Assembly: GCF_900636545.1 (NCBI RefSeq)
Contig: NZ_LR134290.1
Location: forward strand, 186,001 to 250,000
Direction: 5' to 3'
DNA length: 64,000 nucleotides
Source of the DNA: Pseudomonas mendocina
GTDB lineage: Bacteria; Pseudomonadota; Gammaproteobacteria; Pseudomonadales; Pseudomonadaceae
A program made the position numbers and the translations under genes. The notes beneath the pieces were generated by a model. It did not search any database and was not told the origin of the DNA. It saw nothing but the letters and a program-made list of their open reading frames with translations. Positions within the stretch are counted from its first letter, which is position 1. The number at the start of each line of letters is the position of its first letter. Of the stretch, positions 1 to 8,736 are shown in pieces.

Positions 1-366
1 ATCATCTTCGCCTGGACGCCGCCGCATTTCTGGGCACTGGCCATCCACCGCAAGGAAGAATACGCCAAGGCCGACATTCCCATGCTGCCGGTGACCCACG
101 GGGAGCACTACACCAAGGTGCATATCCTGCTCTACACCCTGGTGATGTTCGCGGTAACCCTACTGCCCTACGCCATCCACATGAGCGGGCCGCTTTACCT
201 GGCCTGCGCTGTGCTGCTGGGCGGTCGCTTCCTGCACTGGGCCTGGGTGCTGTACCGTGACAGCAAACCGCACGCCGCGATCAACACCTTCAAGTACAGT
301 ATCTGGTACCTGTTCCTGCTGTTCATCGCGCTGCTCGCGGACCACTACCTGCTGCTGAATATCTAA
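1..366 (+). CDS. cyoE: Protoheme IX farnesyltransferase (heme O synthase), C-terminal part
   Basis: The reading frame is open from the first base, so only the last 121 residues are present. The UbiA-family enzyme attaches a farnesyl group to protoheme to give heme O for terminal oxidases, in the inner membrane. The visible part contains the family segment TPPHFWALAIHRKEEYAKA and then several hydrophobic helices ending in a membrane segment. The SCO-type copper chaperone follows after 8 bp, the usual Pseudomonas pairing for cytochrome oxidase assembly. Whether it is the copy of the cytochrome c oxidase (ctaB) or bo3 locus cannot be decided from the fragment, but the SCO neighbour favours the cox locus. 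Confidence 0.9.
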   Translation: MIFAWTPPHFWALAIHRKEEYAKADIPMLPVTHGEHYTKVHILLYTLVMFAVTLLPYAIHMSGPLYLACAVLLGGRFLHWAWVLYRDSKPHAAINTFKYSIWYLFLLFIALLADHYLLLNI

Positions 367-374
367 GGCTTTTC

Positions 375-1007
375 ATGACGCGTACCCACACAACGGTTTT
401 CGTTCTTGTCGCAATCGTGGCCCTGGTGCTGGGGCTTACCGTCAACAAGGTGCTCAGCAGCAAGAGTCAGGGTGACCCGGCGGCACTGCTCGATGCCGGC
501 ATCGTTCTGCTGCCGCAGAACCGTAGCCTGCCGGCGCTCAGCCTGGTCGATCAGGACGGCAAGGAAGTCGCGGTTGATCAGCTCAAGGGTGACTGGAAGC
601 TGCTGTTCTTCGGCTATACCTTCTGCCCGGACATCTGCCCTGCGACCCTGGCCCAGCTACGGCAGCTACAGGGGCAGTTGCCGGAAGAAACCCGCGCGCG
701 GCTCGAGGTGGTGATGGTCAGTGTCGACCCGCACCGCGATACGCCGGAGCAATTGAGCAAGTACCTGGGTTTCTTCAATGCGGGCTTCAAGGGCCTGACC
801 GGCGAAGAGGAAACCCTGCAGAAATTCGCCAATTCGGTGAGCATCCCCTACATCCCGGCTGATACCAGCAAGGAAAACTACACCGTCGATCACAGCGGCA
901 ACCTGGTGATCATCGGCCCGGACGGCACCCAGCGCGGCTTCATCCGTGCGCCGATCAACAACGCCAAGCTGGCCGAACAGTTACCGGGTCTGGTTTCCGG
1001 TAGCTGA
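375..1007 (+). CDS. SCO1/SenC family copper chaperone for cytochrome oxidase
   Basis: A 210-residue membrane-anchored thioredoxin-fold protein. An N-terminal hydrophobic segment (about residues 5-27) anchors it facing the periplasm. The copper motif CPDIC lies near residue 80 within FGYTFCPDICPATL, and the distal histidine is in VDHSGNLVI near residue 167, so all three copper ligands of SCO proteins are present. It probably delivers copper to the CuA site of cytochrome c oxidase. It directly follows the heme O synthase gene on the same strand and is probably co-transcribed with it. Confidence 0.9.
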   Translation: MTRTHTTVFVLVAIVALVLGLTVNKVLSSKSQGDPAALLDAGIVLLPQNRSLPALSLVDQDGKEVAVDQLKGDWKLLFFGYTFCPDICPATLAQLRQLQGQLPEETRARLEVVMVSVDPHRDTPEQLSKYLGFFNAGFKGLTGEEETLQKFANSVSIPYIPADTSKENYTVDHSGNLVIIGPDGTQRGFIRAPINNAKLAEQLPGLVSGS

Positions 1008-1009
1008 TC

Positions 1010-1262
1010 CGCTGGGGTGTGCTTACGCACCGCTATTACCATCATTTCCCGGACGCATCCGGGCTACGGTCCGACGCAGACCGTAGTGTGGCTTAGCGGC
1101 GCAAAAGCCCCGGTCGTGTATACGCAACTGAGCGTGGCGCGCCGCGTAACCCACCAGGCGATGGAAGGCGTTGCGCCGATGGTGGGTTACGCCGCAGCAG
1201 ATACAACGGGGTTTCAGCAGGCTAGACAGGCGGCTAACCCACCCTACGAAACGCGTCGATCC
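1010..1262. repeat. Intergenic stretch of short inverted repeats
   Basis: About 250 bp between the convergent SCO and thrB genes holds no convincing gene. It contains dispersed-repeat pieces: a short palindrome around a CCCGGA...TCCGGG core at 1047-1063, an inverted repeat with arms GCGTAACCCACCA (1144-1156) and TGGTGGGTTACGC (1180-1192), and another half copy near 1231-1249. The palindrome resembles the longer one between flgF and flgG at 63244-63294. The ORFs covering this region have no recognisable protein content. Confidence 0.55.
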
Positions 1263-1264
1263 CA

Positions 1265-2215
1265 CTACAGCGCGAATGGCAGCGGCAGGTTGACCTGCTG
1301 ACGCTGCGCCAGGCGCCGCTGGAATTCGGCGGGGTCGTGGATCAGCACCTCCTGCCCGGCGAAGGACTCGGCGGCGATCAGTCGTGACAGCCAGAAACGC
1401 ACGCAGGCCACGCGTAGCATGGCTGGCCAAAGTTCCGCTTCTGCGGCGCTGAACGGCCGTAGAGCCGCATAAGCGCCTAACAGCGCACGGGCGCGAGCGC
1501 CATCGAGGGTGCCATCCTCGTGCGAACACCAGTCGTTGAGGGTGATTGCCAGGTCGTAGAGCATTGGCCCGGAGCAGGCGTTGTAGAAGTCGATCACCCC
1601 GGCCAGATGGTTGCCGTCGAACAGCACGTTGTCGCGGAACAGATCGGCATGCAGGTTCGCTCGTGGCAGAGCGAGGATGCGCGGTTTCAGCTCGGCGATC
1701 TCGGCCAGTGCATCACGCAGCAGTGGCAATGCCTGCTCGTCGAGTTTCAGGGCCTGGCTCGGACCTTCGGCGAGCATCCAGTCCAGTCCGCGGTCGCTGC
1801 GGCGCTCGATGGGCGCATTACGCGTAGCCAGGTGAATGCGCGCCAGCAGGCTACCCACTTCCTGGCAGTGATGGGCGTTGGCTTCGCGCACATGCTTGCC
1901 GGAAAGCCTGGGCTGTAACAGCGCCGGCTTCTCCGCCAGCGTGCGCAGTGCCTCGTCGTCCTGCGTGCGCAGGGCGTAGGGCACCGGCAAGCCGGCGTCG
2001 TGAAGCACGTCGAGCAGTTCGATGAAGAACGGCAGGTCGGCCACCGGGCCGCGCTCCACCAGGGTCAGAACGTACTCGCCCTGCTCCAGGCTGACGAAGA
2101 AGTTGCTGTTTTCGCTGCCTGCAGCAATACCCTGGAAATCGCGCAACCGACCAAGCCCGTAGGGCGCCAGGAAGACTTCGAGCTCATGACGCTCCAGGGG
2201 GGTGAATACCGACAT
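1265..2215 (-). CDS. thrB: Homoserine kinase (APH-fold type)
   Basis: A 316-residue protein of the aminoglycoside phosphotransferase/choline kinase fold, the form of ThrB used by pseudomonads rather than the GHMP-kinase form. It phosphorylates homoserine with ATP in threonine synthesis in the cytoplasm. The catalytic loop is seen as HADLFRDNVLFDG followed by the metal-binding GVIDFYNA. The N-terminus MSVFTPLERHELEVFL is typical of the family. The DUF2782 gene lies 16 bp upstream on the same strand, the arrangement I recall next to polA in P. aeruginosa. Confidence 0.93.
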   Translation of the reverse strand: MSVFTPLERHELEVFLAPYGLGRLRDFQGIAAGSENSNFFVSLEQGEYVLTLVERGPVADLPFFIELLDVLHDAGLPVPYALRTQDDEALRTLAEKPALLQPRLSGKHVREANAHHCQEVGSLLARIHLATRNAPIERRSDRGLDWMLAEGPSQALKLDEQALPLLRDALAEIAELKPRILALPRANLHADLFRDNVLFDGNHLAGVIDFYNACSGPMLYDLAITLNDWCSHEDGTLDGARARALLGAYAALRPFSAAEAELWPAMLRVACVRFWLSRLIAAESFAGQEVLIHDPAEFQRRLAQRQQVNLPLPFAL

Positions 2216-2231
2216 ATCAGACCTTAATCGC

Positions 2232-2516
2232 TTACCAGCTAAAGATTTCCCACGATGGGATCAGCATGTCCGGATCGTCCGAACGTACGAAGTTGCCGTC
2301 GCTGCCATCGGCGCGAACGAGAAAATAAGGCTTGCCATTCTTCGGGATGACTTTGATGGCATAGAGGAAGCCATTGACCCGGTATTCCTGAATGGTGCGG
2401 TCGCCGTCCTGGCGGATGGTCACGTCCGGATCACCCGAAACCGGATCTTCGGCATGTGCGGCAAGCGGAAGGCAGGCCAGCAGGCCGACCAGCAAAAGGC
2501 GTTTGGCTGTACCCAT
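2232..2516 (-). CDS. DUF2782 family small periplasmic protein
   Basis: A 94-residue protein with a clear signal peptide (LLLVGLLACLPLAAHA, cleavage near residue 22) and a compact domain containing VTIRQDGDRTIQEYRVNG and YFLVRADGSDGNF, which I recognise as DUF2782. Molecular role unknown. It probably heads a two-gene operon with thrB and is divergent from polA. A 147-bp palindromic repeat fills the shared promoter region. Confidence 0.85.
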   Translation of the reverse strand: MGTAKRLLLVGLLACLPLAAHAEDPVSGDPDVTIRQDGDRTIQEYRVNGFLYAIKVIPKNGKPYFLVRADGSDGNFVRSDDPDMLIPSWEIFSW

Positions 2517-2555
2517 GGTAACCTTGCTCCTTGATATTCACTGATGCAGCCATTC

Positions 2556-2702
2556 TAACAGGCTGCTGAAAAACTACCTGCGTTGCCACTGCTGCGTTAA
2601 AAGCAGGCTCGGAATGCTCATTTACAGCTCGTAAACTGCGCTTCCTCGCCTGCTTTTGCCTTGCACTGGCCGCCTCGCCTACGTTTTTCAACTACCTGTT
2701 AG
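2556..2702. repeat. 147-bp imperfect palindromic element
   Basis: Ends are perfect inverted repeats (TAACAGG and CCTGTTA). The arms stay largely complementary to the centre: left GTTGAAAAAC-like GCTGAAAAACTACCTGCG pairs with CGCCTACGTTTTTCAACTAC on the right. The core around 2606-2652 (CGGAATGCTCATTTAC opposite GTAAACTGCGCTTCC) recurs in the element at 7813-7926, so the two belong to one repeat family. It occupies almost the whole divergent promoter region of the DUF2782 gene and polA. Confidence 0.75.
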
Positions 2703-2732
2703 CTGCACCCGCCGAAAAGGTTGATCCCGCGC

Positions 2733-5528
2733 ATGAGCCAAGCTCCCCTCGTTCTGGTCGACGGTTCCTCGTACCTGTACCGCGCCTTCCACGCCCTGCC
2801 GCCGCTGACCACCTCCAAAGGCATGCCCACCGGAGCGGTGAAGGGCGTGCTGAACATGCTCAAGAGCCTGCGCAAACAGTACCCGGACAGCCCCTTTGCC
2901 GTGGTTTTCGACGCCAAGGGCGGTACCTTCCGCGATGAGCTATTCGCTGAGTACAAGGCCAATCGCCCGTCCATGCCGGACGAGTTGCGCGTCCAGGTCG
3001 AACCGCTGCACGCCAGCGTGCGGGCCCTGGGGCTGCCGCTGCTGTGCGTCGAAGGCGTCGAAGCCGATGACGTGATCGGTACCCTGGCCCGTCAGGCAGC
3101 CGGGGAAAAGCGCGATGTGGTCATCTCCACCGGCGACAAGGACATGGCGCAGCTGGTCTGCCCGCACGTTACGCTGGTCAACACCATGACTGGAAGCGTC
3201 TATGACGAAGGTGGCGTGAAAGAGAAATTCGGTGTCGGCCCTGAGCTGATCATCGACTACCTGGCGTTGATGGGTGACAAGGTCGACAACATCCCCGGCG
3301 TCCCCGGTGTGGGTGAAAAAACCGCGCTCGGCCTGCTGGTCGGCGTCGGCGGCGGCCTCGACGTGCTCTACGCCAACCTCGACAAGGTGCCCGAGCTGCC
3401 GATCCGCGGCGCCAAGGGCCTGCCGGCCAAGCTCGAAGAGCACCGCGAGATGGCCTACCTGTCGTATCAGTTGGCGACCATCAAAACCGATGTACCACTG
3501 AATATCGAAATCGACTCGCTGCATCCCGGCGAGCCGGATCAGGCCGCGCTGGTCGAGCTGTATGGCCAGCTGGAATTCAAGAACTGGCTGGACGACCTGC
3601 TGCGCCAGAACAAGGCGCTGGCCGCCAAGGCCGCTGCGCCGGCTGGCGACCTGTTCGCCGAACCGACTGGCGAAGCCGCCGAAGAGGCTGCCGAGCCGGC
3701 GCCAGCCAGCGCCGGTGATTACCAACTGGTGCTGGAGCAGGCGCAGCTCGACGCCTGGCTGCAGAAGCTGAAGCAGGCCGAGCTGATCGCCTTCGACAGC
3801 GAAACCACCAGCATCGATGCGCAACAGGCGCAACTGGTCGGCCTGTCCTTCGCGGTCAAAGCTGGTGAGGCGGCCTATGTGCCGCTGGCGCACAGCTACA
3901 TGGGCGTGCCGCAGCAGCTCGACCGCGATGCGGTGCTCAAGGCGCTCAAGCCGTTCCTCGAAGACCCAACCAAGGCCAAGGTGGGCCAGCACGCCAAGTA
4001 CGACATCAATGTACTGGCCAATGCCAGCACGCCGATTGACGTGCAAGGCGTGGCCTTCGACACCATGCTCGAATCCTACGTGCTGGACTCCACTGCCACC
4101 CGTCACGACATGGACAGCCTGGCGCTGAAATACCTGAACCACAGCACCATCCGTTTCGAAGACATCGCCGGCAAGGGCGCCAAGCAACTGACCTTCGACC
4201 AGATCGCCCTGGAGCAGGCCGGCCCCTACGCTGCCGAAGACGCTGACGTGACCCTGCGTTTGCACCAGGAACTGTGGGGCCGCCTCGAGGCCATACCGTC
4301 GCTGGCCAAGGTGCTACGCGACATCGAGATGCCGCTGGTGCCGGTGCTGGCGCGCATTGAGCGCAACGGCGCCTTGGTCGATGCCAAGCTGCTCGGTGAA
4401 CAGAGCGTCGAGCTGGGCGAGAAACTGGTCGAGCTGGAGCGCAAGGCGTTCGAGATCGCCGGTGAGGAATTCAACCTCGCCTCGCCCAAGCAGCTCGGCG
4501 TGATCCTCTATGAAAAACTCGGCTACCCGGTCATCAGCAAGACCGCCAAGGGGCAACCTTCCACCGCCGAGGCGGTGCTCGCCGAGCTGGCCGAGCAGGA
4601 CTACGAGCTGCCCAAGGTGCTGATGCAGTACCGCAGCTTGAGCAAGCTCAAGAGCACCTACACCGACAAGCTGCCGGAGCAGATCAACCCGCGCACCGGG
4701 CGCATCCACACCAGTTACCACCAGGCGGTGGCCGCCACCGGCCGCCTGTCCTCCAGCGACCCGAACCTGCAGAACATTCCGATCCGCACCGCCGAGGGCA
4801 GGCGTATCCGCCAGGCGTTCGTCGCGCCCAAGGGCTACAAGCTGATGGCGGCGGACTACTCGCAGATTGAGCTGCGCATCATGGCTCATCTGGCCAAGGA
4901 TGAAGGTCTGCTGGACGCCTTCCGCCATGATCTGGACGTGCACAAGGCCACGGCTGCCGAAGTGTTCGGTGTGCCGCTGGATCAGGTCACCAGTGATCAG
5001 CGCCGCAAGGCCAAGGCCATCAACTTCGGCCTGATCTACGGCATGAGCGCCTTCGGCCTGGCCAAGCAGATCGACGTCGAACGCAAGGAGGCGCAGGCCT
5101 ACATCGACCGCTACTTCGCACGCTATCCCGGCGTACTGACCTACATGGAAAGCACCCGCGCCCAGGCCGCCGAGCAGGGCTACGTGGAGACGGTCTACGG
5201 CCGTCGCCTGTACCTGCCGGAAATCCATGCGCAGAACCAGGCCATGCGCAAGGGCGCCGAGCGCGCGGCGATCAACGCGCCGATGCAAGGCACTGCGGCA
5301 GATATCATCAAGCGCGCGATGATTGCCGTGGACGGCTGGCTGCAGAACAGCGGTATCGATGCGCGCATCATCCTGCAGGTGCACGATGAACTGGTGCTGG
5401 AGGTGCGCGAGGAACTGATCGACGAGGTCAGTGCCAAACTCAAGAGCCTGATGAGTGGCGCCGCCGACCTGGACGTACCGCTTCTGGTGGAAGTGGGTGT
5501 CGGTGCCAATTGGGATGAGGCCCACTGA
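2733..5528 (+). CDS. polA: DNA polymerase I
   Basis: A 931-residue family A polymerase for gap filling in repair and Okazaki fragment processing. Order of domains: 5'-3' exonuclease (about 1-290), an Ala/Glu-rich linker, 3'-5' exonuclease (about 320-510, with the metal-binding DSET intact, so proofreading is expected), and polymerase (about 550-931) with motif [14 protein letters not shown], motif [15 protein letters not shown] and motif [12 protein letters not shown] place the start at the ATG at 2733 ([11 protein letters not shown], the usual Pseudomonas N-terminus) rather than the in-frame TTG at 2721, which directly abuts the GAAAAGG ribosome-binding sequence. It is followed by an ErsA-type sRNA. 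Confidence 0.97.
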   Translation: MSQAPLVLVDGSSYLYRAFHALPPLTTSKGMPTGAVKGVLNMLKSLRKQYPDSPFAVVFDAKGGTFRDELFAEYKANRPSMPDELRVQVEPLHASVRALGLPLLCVEGVEADDVIGTLARQAAGEKRDVVISTGDKDMAQLVCPHVTLVNTMTGSVYDEGGVKEKFGVGPELIIDYLALMGDKVDNIPGVPGVGEKTALGLLVGVGGGLDVLYANLDKVPELPIRGAKGLPAKLEEHREMAYLSYQLATIKTDVPLNIEIDSLHPGEPDQAALVELYGQLEFKNWLDDLLRQNKALAAKAAAPAGDLFAEPTGEAAEEAAEPAPASAGDYQLVLEQAQLDAWLQKLKQAELIAFDSETTSIDAQQAQLVGLSFAVKAGEAAYVPLAHSYMGVPQQLDRDAVLKALKPFLEDPTKAKVGQHAKYDINVLANASTPIDVQGVAFDTMLESYVLDSTATRHDMDSLALKYLNHSTIRFEDIAGKGAKQLTFDQIALEQAGPYAAEDADVTLRLHQELWGRLEAIPSLAKVLRDIEMPLVPVLARIERNGALVDAKLLGEQSVELGEKLVELERKAFEIAGEEFNLASPKQLGVILYEKLGYPVISKTAKGQPSTAEAVLAELAEQDYELPKVLMQYRSLSKLKSTYTDKLPEQINPRTGRIHTSYHQAVAATGRLSSSDPNLQNIPIRTAEGRRIRQAFVAPKGYKLMAADYSQIELRIMAHLAKDEGLLDAFRHDLDVHKATAAEVFGVPLDQVTSDQRRKAKAINFGLIYGMSAFGLAKQIDVERKEAQAYIDRYFARYPGVLTYMESTRAQAAEQGYVETVYGRRLYLPEIHAQNQAMRKGAERAAINAPMQGTAADIIKRAMIAVDGWLQNSGIDARIILQVHDELVLEVREELIDEVSAKLKSLMSGAADLDVPLLVEVGVGANWDEAH

Positions 5529-5629
5529 TTGGCTCGCTGCTGTGGCGCAAAGCCGCAGCAGCTCCAGCTTTTGGGTTTTCAGGAATCAAAAGACGCTTTC
5601 TTATAGCAAATGGTTTTTAAGAAGGCGAT

Positions 5630-5657
5630 GAACTTTCCGCAAACCCACCCGGTCAGA
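5630..5657 (+). promoter_or_regulatory. Candidate AlgU (sigma-22/RpoE-type) promoter for ErsA sRNA
   Basis: GAACTT at 5630-5635 is separated by exactly 17 bp from TCAGA at 5653-5657, matching the extracytoplasmic sigma consensus GAACTT-N16/17-TCtgA. It points into the polA-engB interval where P. aeruginosa carries the AlgU-dependent sRNA ErsA. Predicted transcription start is near 5663-5666. Confidence 0.8.
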
Positions 5658-5663
5658 GTTCAT

Positions 5664-5793
5664 GAATGGCCGTTAAGCCCTTCAATGCTCCTTTGTTGTG
5701 TTAAGTGTTGGCAGACATCTGAACCCCGCCCTAGCGGTTCAGACCTTGAACCCCGAACTTCTCCCTCCCCATACGAAGCTCGGGGTTTTTTTT
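5664..5793 (+). ncRNA. ersA: ErsA (Spot 42-like) small regulatory RNA
   Basis: No protein gene fits the 440 bp between polA and engB. From the predicted start of the AlgU-type promoter to the end of the terminator T-run is about 130 nt, close to the 132 nt I recall for P. aeruginosa ErsA, which occupies the same polA-engB interval and corresponds in position to E. coli Spot 42. The 3' end is a rho-independent terminator with a C-rich loop (CTCCCTCCCC). In P. aeruginosa ErsA is an Hfq-dependent envelope-stress RNA affecting algC and biofilm genes. The identification rests on synteny, promoter, length and terminator, not on an alignment. Confidence 0.8.
5749..5793 (+). terminator. Rho-independent terminator of ErsA
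   Basis: Stem AACCCCGAACTT (5749-5760) pairs with AAGCTCGGGGTT (5776-5787) with one mismatch, followed by a run of T to 5793. Confidence 0.85.
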
Positions 5794-5972
5794 GCCTGTA
5801 GAAAAGTGCCGCCAGCGGCATTCTGATGACCCTCTCTCATTCGTGGGGGACGACTGCATGGATGCAGGAGGTAGGGCGAAGCAGGACGCCAAAGCCGAGA
5901 GTGCCCGAAGGGCGGGAGAAGAGCTTACGCGCTTATTACGAGTCGTCTCCGGTGCCCCCTGCGCACCCTGCT

Positions 5973-6623
5973 TCAGGCCTGTTCAGCGCTTTCTTCACCC
6001 TCTTCCGGCAACAGATCCAGCCAGCCGGCCAGCACCATCTGCGCCTCTTCCACGCCCATGCGCTTGGGCGCCGAAAACAGCTGAATGCTGATGCCCTCGC
6101 CCCACTGCTTACGAATGTCCTGGCGCACCTTGAGCAGCGCATTCTTCGCCGCGCCGAACGCCAGCTTGTCGGCCTTGGTCAGCAGAATATGCAGCGGCAT
6201 GCCGCTGGCCACCGACCAGTCCAGCATCATGCAGTCGAACTCGGTCAGCGGGTGGCGGATATCCATCATCAGCACCAGGCCGCACAGGCTTTCGCGGCTG
6301 CCCAGATACGCTTCGAGATGTTTCTGCCAGTGTTGCTTGAGCGGGATCGGCACTTTGGCGTAGCCGTAGCCGGGCAGGTCGACCAGGCGGCGTTCGTCAT
6401 CCAGGCGGAAGAAGTTGAGCAACTGGGTGCGCCCCGGTGTCTTCGAGGTGCGTGCCAGGCTGGCATGGGTCAGGGTGTTCAGTGCACTCGACTTGCCCGC
6501 GTTGGAACGGCCGGCGAAGGCGACTTCCAGGCCGCTGTCCTCGGGGCACTGGTCGACCTTGGCGGCACTGATGAGGAAGCTGGCCTGCTGGCACAGACCG
6601 ATGATGGGATTCTTCGGGAGCAT
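5973..6623 (-). CDS. engB: Ribosome biogenesis GTPase YsxC/EngB
   Basis: A 216-residue TRAFAC-class GTPase needed for assembly of the large ribosomal subunit. Motifs seen: G1 [12 protein letters not shown]2 region [10 protein letters not shown]3 DLPGYGYA and G4 TKADKL. It is convergent with the ErsA transcription unit, and between about 5795 and 5972 I see no gene. Its position downstream of polA on the opposite strand is conserved in Pseudomonas as I recall it. Confidence 0.94.
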   Translation of the reverse strand: MLPKNPIIGLCQQASFLISAAKVDQCPEDSGLEVAFAGRSNAGKSSALNTLTHASLARTSKTPGRTQLLNFFRLDDERRLVDLPGYGYAKVPIPLKQHWQKHLEAYLGSRESLCGLVLMMDIRHPLTEFDCMMLDWSVASGMPLHILLTKADKLAFGAAKNALLKVRQDIRKQWGEGISIQLFSAPKRMGVEEAQMVLAGWLDLLPEEGEESAEQA

Positions 6624-6865
6624 GGAGGTATCCGGTGGTGCCTCGACTTCTGTTGAGCGGCTCGAGGGCTTGCGACATTTCCGCGCACCTGCTGCACGCC
6701 AGGCGGCGTGGCAAGCGGCGTCGTTTCCGTTTCAGCATTGCCAGTATATAATGCCGCAGATTTTGTGTGCGCTTTGTCCCACCCGCAGGAAACCGATTGC
6801 CGGGAGCGATTTCATCTCTGCTCGATAGAAAGCAGGACGCTTCCCACCCTGATGAGGTTGATCTG

Positions 6866-7156
6866 ATGAAGAAAATGCTGCTTGCCGCTGCCGTTATGAC
6901 GCTGTCTTTCAACGGCTATGCTGCTCAGGACCCGCAAGCTGTGTATGACCGCGCCTGTGGCGTATGCCACAACGGCCAGATCCCCACGGCGCCCAAGATG
7001 GGCGACAAGGCCGCATGGGAACCACGTCTGGCCAAGGGCATGGATACACTGGTGCAAAGCGTCACCAATGGTTTGAATGCCATGCCGCCGCGCGGTCTGT
7101 GCATGGACTGCACGGCCGAGGATTACCAGGCGGTCATCAAGCTGATGACCGAATGA
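6866..7156 (+). CDS. Cytochrome c5 family monoheme protein
   Basis: 96 residues beginning MKKMLLAAAVM, with a signal peptide cleaved after about residue 19 (GYAA). One heme site, CGVCH, and a second cysteine pair (LCMDC) near the C-terminus, typical of the cytochrome c5/CytC555-like group. The start at 6866 is preferred to the upstream in-frame ATG at 6767 because it opens the signal peptide. It precedes the diheme cytochrome c4 gene by 50 bp, and the two are probably co-expressed. Role: small periplasmic electron carrier, probably feeding terminal oxidases. Confidence 0.88.
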   Translation: MKKMLLAAAVMTLSFNGYAAQDPQAVYDRACGVCHNGQIPTAPKMGDKAAWEPRLAKGMDTLVQSVTNGLNAMPPRGLCMDCTAEDYQAVIKLMTE

Positions 7157-7206
7157 GTAAGCCCGACCGATAACCCTTTCTCTCTTAGCCGTAATTGGAT
7201 TAGCTG

Positions 7207-7812
7207 ATGAACAAAGTACTCGTGAGTCTGCTGTTGACCCTGGGCCTCACCGGCGTGGCTCAGGCTGCTGGCGATGCCGAAGCCGGTCAGGGCAAAGTCG
7301 CTGTCTGTGGTGCCTGCCATGGCGCCGATGGCAACAGCCCCGCACCAAACTTCCCCAAGCTGGCCGGTCAGGGCGAGCGTTACTTGCTCAAGCAGCTACA
7401 CGACATCAAGTCCGGCAATCGCCAGGTCGTTGAAATGACCGGCATGCTCGACAACCTCAGCGATCAGGACATGGCGGATATCGCCGCTTACTTCTCCAGC
7501 CAGAAGATGAGCGTTGGGGCTGCCGATCCCAAGCTGGTCGCGCGTGGTGAAGCGCTGTTCCGCGGCGGTAAGCTGGAAGAAGGCATGCCGGCCTGCACCG
7601 GCTGCCATTCGCCTGACGGCGCAGGTCTGGCGGCTGCCGGCTTCCCGCACCTGGGAGGCCAGCACGCTCAGTACGTAGCCAAGCAGTTGACCGATTTCCG
7701 CGAAGGCAATCGCACCAACGATGGTGACGCGATGATCATGCGCGCTATCGCTGCCAAGCTGAGCAACAAGGATATCGAAGCCGTATCCAGCTTCATCCAG
7801 GGGCTGCACTGA
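7207..7812 (+). CDS. Diheme cytochrome c4
   Basis: 201 residues: signal peptide ending near residue 20 (VAQA), then two similar cytochrome c domains with heme sites CGACH (cysteine 34) and CTGCH (about 129-133). Length and two-domain layout match cytochrome c4, a periplasmic donor to cbb3-type oxidases. It lies between cytochrome c5 and dsbA as in P. aeruginosa, and is followed by a palindromic repeat and a terminator. Confidence 0.94.
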   Translation: MNKVLVSLLLTLGLTGVAQAAGDAEAGQGKVAVCGACHGADGNSPAPNFPKLAGQGERYLLKQLHDIKSGNRQVVEMTGMLDNLSDQDMADIAAYFSSQKMSVGAADPKLVARGEALFRGGKLEEGMPACTGCHSPDGAGLAAAGFPHLGGQHAQYVAKQLTDFREGNRTNDGDAMIMRAIAAKLSNKDIEAVSSFIQGLH

Positions 7813-7926
7813 TAATTTGCTGCGCGTCGGCCCTGCAAGGAAGAAACAGGATCGGAATGCTCATGTACAAAAGTACACTCCGCTTCCTCTCCTGTTTCTT
7901 CCTTGCAGGGCTCTAGCTCGCGAAAT
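7813..7926. repeat. Second copy of the palindromic repeat family
   Basis: Arms of about 55 bp (CCCTGCAAGGAAGAAACAGG on the left, its complement on the right) meet at a short AAAA-type centre near 7869. The core CGGAATGCTCATGTAC / GTACACTCCGCTTCC closely matches the core of the 2556-2702 element, while the outer arms differ. It begins right at the cytochrome c4 stop codon, so its transcript would form a long hairpin. Confidence 0.7.
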
Positions 7927-7963
7927 TTCCTGAAGACCAAAGGCTTGTTGCTTTTGGCAAGAT

Positions 7964-7988
7964 AAAGGGTGGCTTCGGCCGCCCTTTT
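7964..7988 (+). terminator. Rho-independent terminator after cytochrome c4
   Basis: AAAGGGTGGC, loop TTCG, GCCGCCCTTTTT: a 9-10 bp stem with a T-run, between cytochrome c4 and dsbA. Confidence 0.85.
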
Positions 7989-8090
7989 TCGTATGCGCCA
8001 TGGCTACAATGGGCGGAACCGGCCCAACGCTAGCGAGTCATAGTCTCGAATCGCCATCAGGGCGAAGTTATCCAGCCAAGGAGTACCCCC

Positions 8091-8717
8091 ATGCGTAACC
8101 TGATTCTCGGCGCCGCTCTGGCGATCAGCAGCCTGTTCGGCCTTACTGCCCATGCCGAACCGGTCGCCGGCCAGCAGTATGTCGAGCTGAAAAGCCCGGT
8201 ACCGGTATCCAAGCCTGGCCAGATCGAGGTCGTTGAGTTGTTCTGGTACGGCTGCCCGCACTGCTATCAGTTCGAGGCGACGCTCAACCCCTGGGTCGAG
8301 AAGCTGCCGGAGGACGTCAACTTCGTCCGTGTCCCGGCCTTGTTCGGTGGTATCTGGAACGTGCATGGCCAGGCGTTCATCACCCTGGAAATGATGAAGG
8401 TCGAACACAAGGTGCATGACGCCGTGTTCAACGCCATCCACCAGGAGAAGAAGAAGCTGGCCTCGGCTGAGGAGTTCGCTGACTTCGTCGCCACTCAGGG
8501 CGTGGATCGCGACGCCTTCCTCAAGACTTTCAACTCCTTCGCCGTCAAAGGCCAGATGGAAAAGGCCAAGAAACTGGCCATGGCCTACCAGGTTACTGGC
8601 GTACCGGTGATGATCGTCGGTGGCAAGTATCGCTTCGACCTGGGGTCGGCCGGCGGTCCGCAGCAGACCCTCCAGGTGGCTGACCACCTGATCGCCAAGG
8701 AGCGCGAGGCGCTCTAA
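8091..8717 (+). CDS. dsbA: Thiol:disulfide interchange protein DsbA
   Basis: 208 residues with a signal peptide (ending near HAEP, residue 22). The thioredoxin-fold active site is CPHC in FWYGCPHCYQFE near residue 55, and the cis-proline loop is TGVPVMIVGG. It introduces disulfides into periplasmic proteins and would be reoxidised by DsbB. A good ribosome-binding site (AAGGAG) precedes the ATG. Confidence 0.95.
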   Translation: MRNLILGAALAISSLFGLTAHAEPVAGQQYVELKSPVPVSKPGQIEVVELFWYGCPHCYQFEATLNPWVEKLPEDVNFVRVPALFGGIWNVHGQAFITLEMMKVEHKVHDAVFNAIHQEKKKLASAEEFADFVATQGVDRDAFLKTFNSFAVKGQMEKAKKLAMAYQVTGVPVMIVGGKYRFDLGSAGGPQQTLQVADHLIAKEREAL

Positions 8718-8736
8718 GCGCCCGCAGGCGCGAAGG

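Noticed and set aside
2940..4265. 441-residue antisense ORF inside polA
   Set aside because: It mirrors the third-position GC bias of polA, has no recognisable domain and lies wholly inside a clear polymerase gene.
5610..6656. Plus-strand ORFs across the polA-engB interval and engB
   Set aside because: The first overlaps the AlgU promoter and ErsA; the longer one is antisense to engB. None has a ribosome-binding site or domain.
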